From a bacterium (GTDB lineage Bacteria > Verrucomicrobiota > Verrucomicrobiia > Limisphaerales > UBA11358), in contig JAJXXI010000240.1 in NCBI GenBank assembly GCA_021781185.1, forward strand, positions 1-8,357: 8,357 nucleotides of DNA, read 5' to 3'. The notes beneath the pieces were generated by a model. It saw only the letters and a list, made by a program, of their open reading frames with translations, was not told the DNA's origin and did no database searches. A program made the position numbers and the translations under genes. Positions 6,123 through 8,357 of the stretch are shown here, piece after piece (the first letter of the stretch is position 1; each line of letters opens with the position of its first letter).

Positions 6123-6905
6123 TTACTTGACGGACACGGCCACGATGACAGTCATGTTGTTGACCACGCTGGTTACGCCATTGATGTCCGTGACGAGCTT
6201 GGTGACGAGACTTTTTTCCGCCTCGTTTTTGGCTGCGCCGGTCAGGGTGACAATGCCGTCCGTCGTCGAAACACCCGTGTGCAGGGCGCTGGTGGAACGG
6301 TGCGACAGCAAGGCCGACTTGACTTGTGCCGTGATGGAAGCGTCATCAATTTTGTCACCGGTCGTTTCGCTGGCCGTGGCCGGAGTCTTGGCGATGGTCA
6401 TCTCGTTGTTGACCGATTTGACGTTGTCAATGTCCTTGGCGTATTCGGTGGTGAGCTCCTTTTGCGCCAGGCTGCTCGCTACACCTTGCAGGGTGACGAC
6501 GCCGTCTTTCGTATAAACGGTGGTTCCGGTGGCACTCACGTTGCGATGAAACAGAAGCGCGGTTTTCACTTTCGTGGTGATCCAGACGTCGGAATGTTCC
6601 GCCGGTTGTTCGCCACTGACGACGAGTTGATTATTCACGCTCTGGACGCCGGGCAGACTCGCCACGGTGTCCTCGGCCAGGGATTTGTCGGACGCGCCGG
6701 CGACTGTCCCGGTCAGAGTGACGACCCCATCTTTGGAATCAACCTTGATGGAATCGTCCTTCAGGGTGGTTTTGAACGTGTAAGACTTCGCGGCGGACGA
6801 CTCGATGCGGCTGTCCGTATCGGCAGCGCGCACCGGCGTGCTGGTGATGAACATTGTGCTCACGGCAACCGCGAGCGTTATGGGAAACATGGTTTTCGTT
6901 TTCAT
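6123..6905 (-). CDS. Periplasmic triple-BON-domain protein (OsmY-like)
   Basis: A 260-residue secreted protein. A Sec signal peptide (MKTKTMFPITLAVAVSTMFI, then TSTPVRA) probably ends at Ala27. Three BON domains follow, at about 33-97, 105-172 and 188-256. Each has the pattern of a helix (VKTALL, VKSALL), a strand pair (KDGVVTLTGTV, KDGVVTLQGVA, TDGIVTLTGAA), a helix rich in Ala/Glu/Lys, and a final V-SVNN-(M/L) strand. BON proteins bind membranes or lipids; E. coli OsmY (two BON domains) is an osmotic-stress periplasmic chaperone-like protein. A role in envelope stress is inferred from this and from its neighbours. No strong ribosome binding site is seen before the ATG. A half-site identical to the left-hand palindrome arm lies 64 bases upstream. 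It is probably the first gene of the cluster. Confidence 0.9.
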   Translation of the reverse strand: MKTKTMFPITLAVAVSTMFITSTPVRAADTDSRIESSAAKSYTFKTTLKDDSIKVDSKDGVVTLTGTVAGASDKSLAEDTVASLPGVQSVNNQLVVSGEQPAEHSDVWITTKVKTALLFHRNVSATGTTVYTKDGVVTLQGVASSLAQKELTTEYAKDIDNVKSVNNEMTIAKTPATASETTGDKIDDASITAQVKSALLSHRSTSALHTGVSTTDGIVTLTGAAKNEAEKSLVTKLVTDINGVTSVVNNMTVIVAVSVK

Positions 6906-6968
6906 TTTGTTTATTTCGTTGTTGGTTTTTAAAACTTCAAGCAGGCTAGGTGATATGCTGGCGCTTCG

Positions 6969-6984
6969 CTATGGGGTGTAACCC
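6969..6984 (-). promoter_or_regulatory. Operator-like half-site upstream of BON gene
   Basis: Plus-strand CTATGGGGTG (6969-6978) is identical to one full arm of the palindrome at 1991-2012. It is followed by TAACCC, giving a weaker GGGT/ACCC symmetry. On the minus strand, a -10-like TATCAC starts 13 bases after the site and the BON ATG follows 63 bases after it. This is similar geometry to the kinase-side promoter. Binding by the same regulator is inferred. Confidence 0.4.
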
Positions 6985-7071
6985 TACCGCTCTGACCTTG
7001 CAGAATCTGCCCTTTGTAAAATTCTTATTGCCGTCAGTTCCAGTGTGAAAACTCAAACTAACTTCCTCAAA

Positions 7072-7095
7072 AGTGCCAGCAAGAGTGCCAGCAAA
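7072..7095 (+). repeat. 12-base tandem repeat, two units
   Basis: AGTGCCAGCAAG is followed directly by AGTGCCAGCAAA, with 11 of 12 bases identical. In one plus frame it encodes SASKSASK. A diverged relative lies at 7407-7430. Confidence 0.7.
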
Positions 7096-7272
7096 TCTCA
7101 CCGGTGAAGAGTAAAATGGAGTTAAAAAAAATCGGCTGGGGTTTGCTTGACTACAATCACAGACGCCTTTATTATCAAGGCATCGGTGATGATTTAGACA
7201 GTTGATTTCGAGTGGCTTGTGGAAGGCGAGACGCGTCCGATTCCGACCCTCGCCTCCAACATCAATTCCACT

Positions 7273-7328
7273 CAGTAAAATCAATGCTTTCGTACATACG
7301 CCATCCTTTTTAACCAGTAAAATCAATG
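7273..7328 (+). repeat. 14-base direct repeat, 42-base spacing
   Basis: CAGTAAAATCAATG occurs at 7273-7286 and again at 7315-7328. The starts are 42 bases apart, about four helical turns. Between them lies the small palindrome CGTA-CA-TACG (7291-7300). This could be a local duplication or a protein-binding array. Confidence 0.6.
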
Positions 7329-7406
7329 TATTCTGTGATGGATGTTCATTTTAGCATCGTAAAACCAGGGCGATGATGCACATAGAAACACTTCAAAAAC
7401 AAGCAT

Positions 7407-7430
7407 ACTGCTAGCAAAAGTGCTAGCGGA
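7407..7430 (+). repeat. Diverged copy of the 12-base tandem repeat
   Basis: ACTGCTAGCAAA is followed by AGTGCTAGCGGA. The pair keeps the layout of the tandem at 7072-7095, with C-to-T changes in the CCAGC core, so the two loci probably derive from one repeated element. Confidence 0.5.
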
Positions 7431-7618
7431 TTTAATAGTTTCACCTCCGTTCAATGGCGTTCAACCCTGATCGAAACCGCGTCAGGTTCCGACTTTGACT
7501 GGTGCGATTTCGGGGAATTGATCTGAATTCATCTTCACGCCGGCTGTTAACACAGTGCGGCATGATGAGGACAAAGCAGAAAGGGGTGATCGTTGGTTCC
7601 TGCGGGTGGGTTTAATGG

Positions 7619-7670
7619 CATTTCCCGTTTCCCTGCCTTAGGCCACCCAAGGAAAGGGAAACCGGAAATG
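7619..7670. repeat. Long imperfect inverted repeat (hairpin)
   Basis: The left arm CATTTCCCGTTTCCCTGCCTT (7619-7639) pairs with the right arm 7649-7670 (AAGGAAAGGGAAAC, then CGGAAATG) around a 9-base loop AGGCCACCC. There is only one mismatch and one extra base. There is no T-run. It abuts the point where transposase-like coding similarity ends, so it may be a small mobile or REP/MITE-like hairpin. Confidence 0.65.
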
Positions 7671-7689
7671 ACCAAGTTTTTGCGGCTGT

Positions 7690-7880
7690 CGGTATAATTT
7701 TGAGCGGGTAGCCGGTTCGGGGCGATGGGCTGGTCGGGGTCGCTTTGCGTGGTGCGCCGCTTCCATTCCTTGAGGCTCGGATAGCTGATGCCCAGTTCGG
7801 CGGCAATCCTACACGAAATCGTTAGGTTCGCAGCCGTGCTCACGCACGAAGGCGACGCGGGCTCTATGAAATCGTCGTTC
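7690..7880 (-). pseudogene. Transposase OrfA remnant (HTH, frameshifted)
   Basis: The minus frame contains CRIAAELGISYPSLKEWKRR and then QPIAPNRLPAQN. This is the helix-turn-helix and linker typical of IS3/HTH_Tnp_1-type OrfA proteins, which bind the ends of the element. After LPAQN the usual leucine-zipper region is missing and the frame runs into a non-homologous stretch and the hairpin at 7619-7670. Upstream, the expected first helix appears in another frame (RRFHRARVAFVREHG), so a frameshift near 7820-7840 probably separates the two halves; this upstream match is weaker. The open frame from 7885 (MTNDDFIEPASPS) does not look like a native N-terminus. No OrfB/DDE part is present, so the element is dead. 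Confidence 0.55.
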
Positions 7881-8126
7881 GTCACCTACAAAAACGATTT
7901 GCGAGAAGCGATTGTCCAGAAGAGGATCGCCATGCAGAGGGACGTTTGGCACCCAAGTCTCTTCCTCGTCGAGTAGAGTTATGTCCAAACGTGTGCTGCT
8001 GGTGCTCAAGACGACGTTCTCGATGAGCTTCACGGTATGCAGAGGGGTAGCCTCACGCTCCAGGAATGTCATAACCGATCGAGCGCGGAACAACCAAAAC
8101 CATGAACCAAAACTCTCATAGCACAT
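7809..8126 (-). CDS. Unrecognised small ORF (105 aa or 87 aa)
   Basis: An open frame of 105 residues, or 87 from the ATG at 8072 (MTFLEREATPLHTVKLIENV). It has alternating hydrophobic and acidic stretches (LDITLLDEEETWVPNVPLHG, then DPLLDNRFSQIVFVGDERRF) and reads like a real soluble beta-rich protein, but I do not recognise it. Codon third positions are less G+C-biased than in the left-hand genes, which fits acquired DNA. Neither start has a clear ribosome binding site. Its last 20 residues overlap the transposase remnant and may belong to it, so the true end of this protein could have been lost by fusion to the broken element. Confidence 0.35.
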   Translation of the reverse strand: MCYESFGSWFWLFRARSVMTFLEREATPLHTVKLIENVVLSTSSTRLDITLLDEEETWVPNVPLHGDPLLDNRFSQIVFVGDERRFHRARVAFVREHGCEPNDFV

Positions 8127-8214
8127 GGATCAACAAATGGGGGCTTGCCACATGGGTCATCAGTGTTCCTGACGGCGCTCCGCGCCGCCAGCAACTCTCA
8201 TAACTCATGGCTCA
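8111..8214 (+). repeat. 22-base direct repeat with 82-base spacing
   Basis: AACTCTCATAGCACATGGATCA (8111-8132) and AACTCTCATAACTCATGGCTCA (8193-8214) match at 19 of 22 positions. A third partial version, CACATGGGTCA, lies at 8149-8159. The hairpin CGGCGC-TCC-GCGCCG (8173-8187) lies just before the second full copy. Confidence 0.6.
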
Positions 8215-8357
8215 GTTTAGGGGGAGCTTTCCATGAGGTGCTCCCCAATGTCGAGACAGTTTTGGGGGTGATTTAAGAGTGTGAAAAGTGCGATCTGCCC
8301 ACGGCGCTATTAGCGGAGATAAACGAGCGGGGGGGCGGCTTCTGAGCCGCAGCTCGC
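8127..8357. other. Non-coding end region with hairpins
   Basis: No gene is seen. Besides the direct repeat there are GGGGAGC/GCTCCCC (8221-8246, 12-base loop) and, at the edge, GCGGCT-TCTG-AGCCGC (8335-8350), itself framed by CGAGC (8324-8328) and GCTCG (8352-8356). The last could be a terminator-like or repeat element continuing outside the window. Confidence 0.4.

Larger units (their letters stand above)
6906..7546. other. Gene-poor, repeat-bearing intergenic region
   Basis: No convincing gene lies in these 641 bases. The first 80 hold the BON promoter. Beyond that are a 12-base tandem repeat, a related diverged pair, a 14-base direct repeat, and short open frames that break often. One plus frame from 6982 ends NFLKSASKSASKSHR before a TGA. 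Low-complexity Ser/Ala/Lys tails like this occur on some bacterial tyrosine recombinases, so a decayed integrase end is possible but unproven. A 29-codon frame starts at ATG 7116 (MELKKIGWGLLDYNHRRLYY) with GAAGAG upstream and is recorded only as a weak candidate. Confidence 0.4.

Noticed and set aside
6078..6932. 284-residue plus-strand frame
   Set aside because: It lies antisense to the BON gene, whose signal peptide and three domains are clear; the plus frame is a codon-bias shadow.
7206..7253. tRNA or tmRNA 3' end suggested by a CGATTCCGACC stretch and CGCCTCCA
   Set aside because: The bases around the putative T-loop do not form a proper five-pair stem, and no matching 5' acceptor, D-arm or anticodon arm is found upstream.
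6946..7326. 126-residue minus-strand frame (MILLVKKDGVCTKALILLSG...) with GGEGRNRTRL in its middle
   Set aside because: It covers the BON promoter and the tandem repeats, has no ribosome binding site or domain, and its GEGRNRT-type string resembles spurious translations from reverse complements of T-loop-like DNA.
7072..7430. CRISPR array
   Set aside because: The repeats are 12 bases, directly adjacent in pairs, with no regular spacers and no cas genes nearby.

Overview
The window looks like chromosome of a Gram-negative, moderately G+C-rich bacterium. Verrucomicrobiota is my best guess, inferred from the mix of a LuxR-type two-component system, an Mla-type permease/MCE pair and a cluster of small stress-type membrane proteins. 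No rRNA, tRNA or CRISPR array is visible, so the lineage is not proven.

Left part (1-2012, minus strand): a signalling operon read right to left. A truncated kinase-like protein comes first (1892-1194). It has the same N-terminal and dimerisation region as its neighbour but lacks the phospho-acceptor histidine and the whole ATPase domain. A complete histidine kinase follows (1197-61), then the first 17 codons of a probable response regulator that leaves the window (51-1). The first two genes share an ATGA overlap. An 11-base G tract lies at the 3' end of the kinase gene.

Middle (1991-4592, plus strand): a perfect 10+2+10 palindrome sits between the signalling operon and a divergent small lipoprotein gene. 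Next comes a two-gene operon for an MlaE-type permease and an MlaD-type MCE protein, with no ATPase gene between or beside them. These two would act in lipid transport across the envelope.

Stress cluster (4684-6905, minus strand): read right to left, it holds a periplasmic triple-BON protein, a DUF1269/YflT-like glycine-rich membrane protein, a 48-residue lmo0937-type membrane peptide, a DUF3185-like two-helix protein, and two tightly coupled small proteins of unknown function. Two similar intergenic stem-loops follow the first two genes. A ten-base half of the palindrome recurs upstream of the BON gene. This suggests that the response regulator of the left operon also controls envelope-stress genes, but that is inference.

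Right part (6906-8357): a gene-poor, repeat-rich accessory region. It has tandem and direct repeats, a strong hairpin, a broken transposase OrfA remnant, an unrecognised small ORF and more repeats at the window edge. It looks like decayed mobile DNA.
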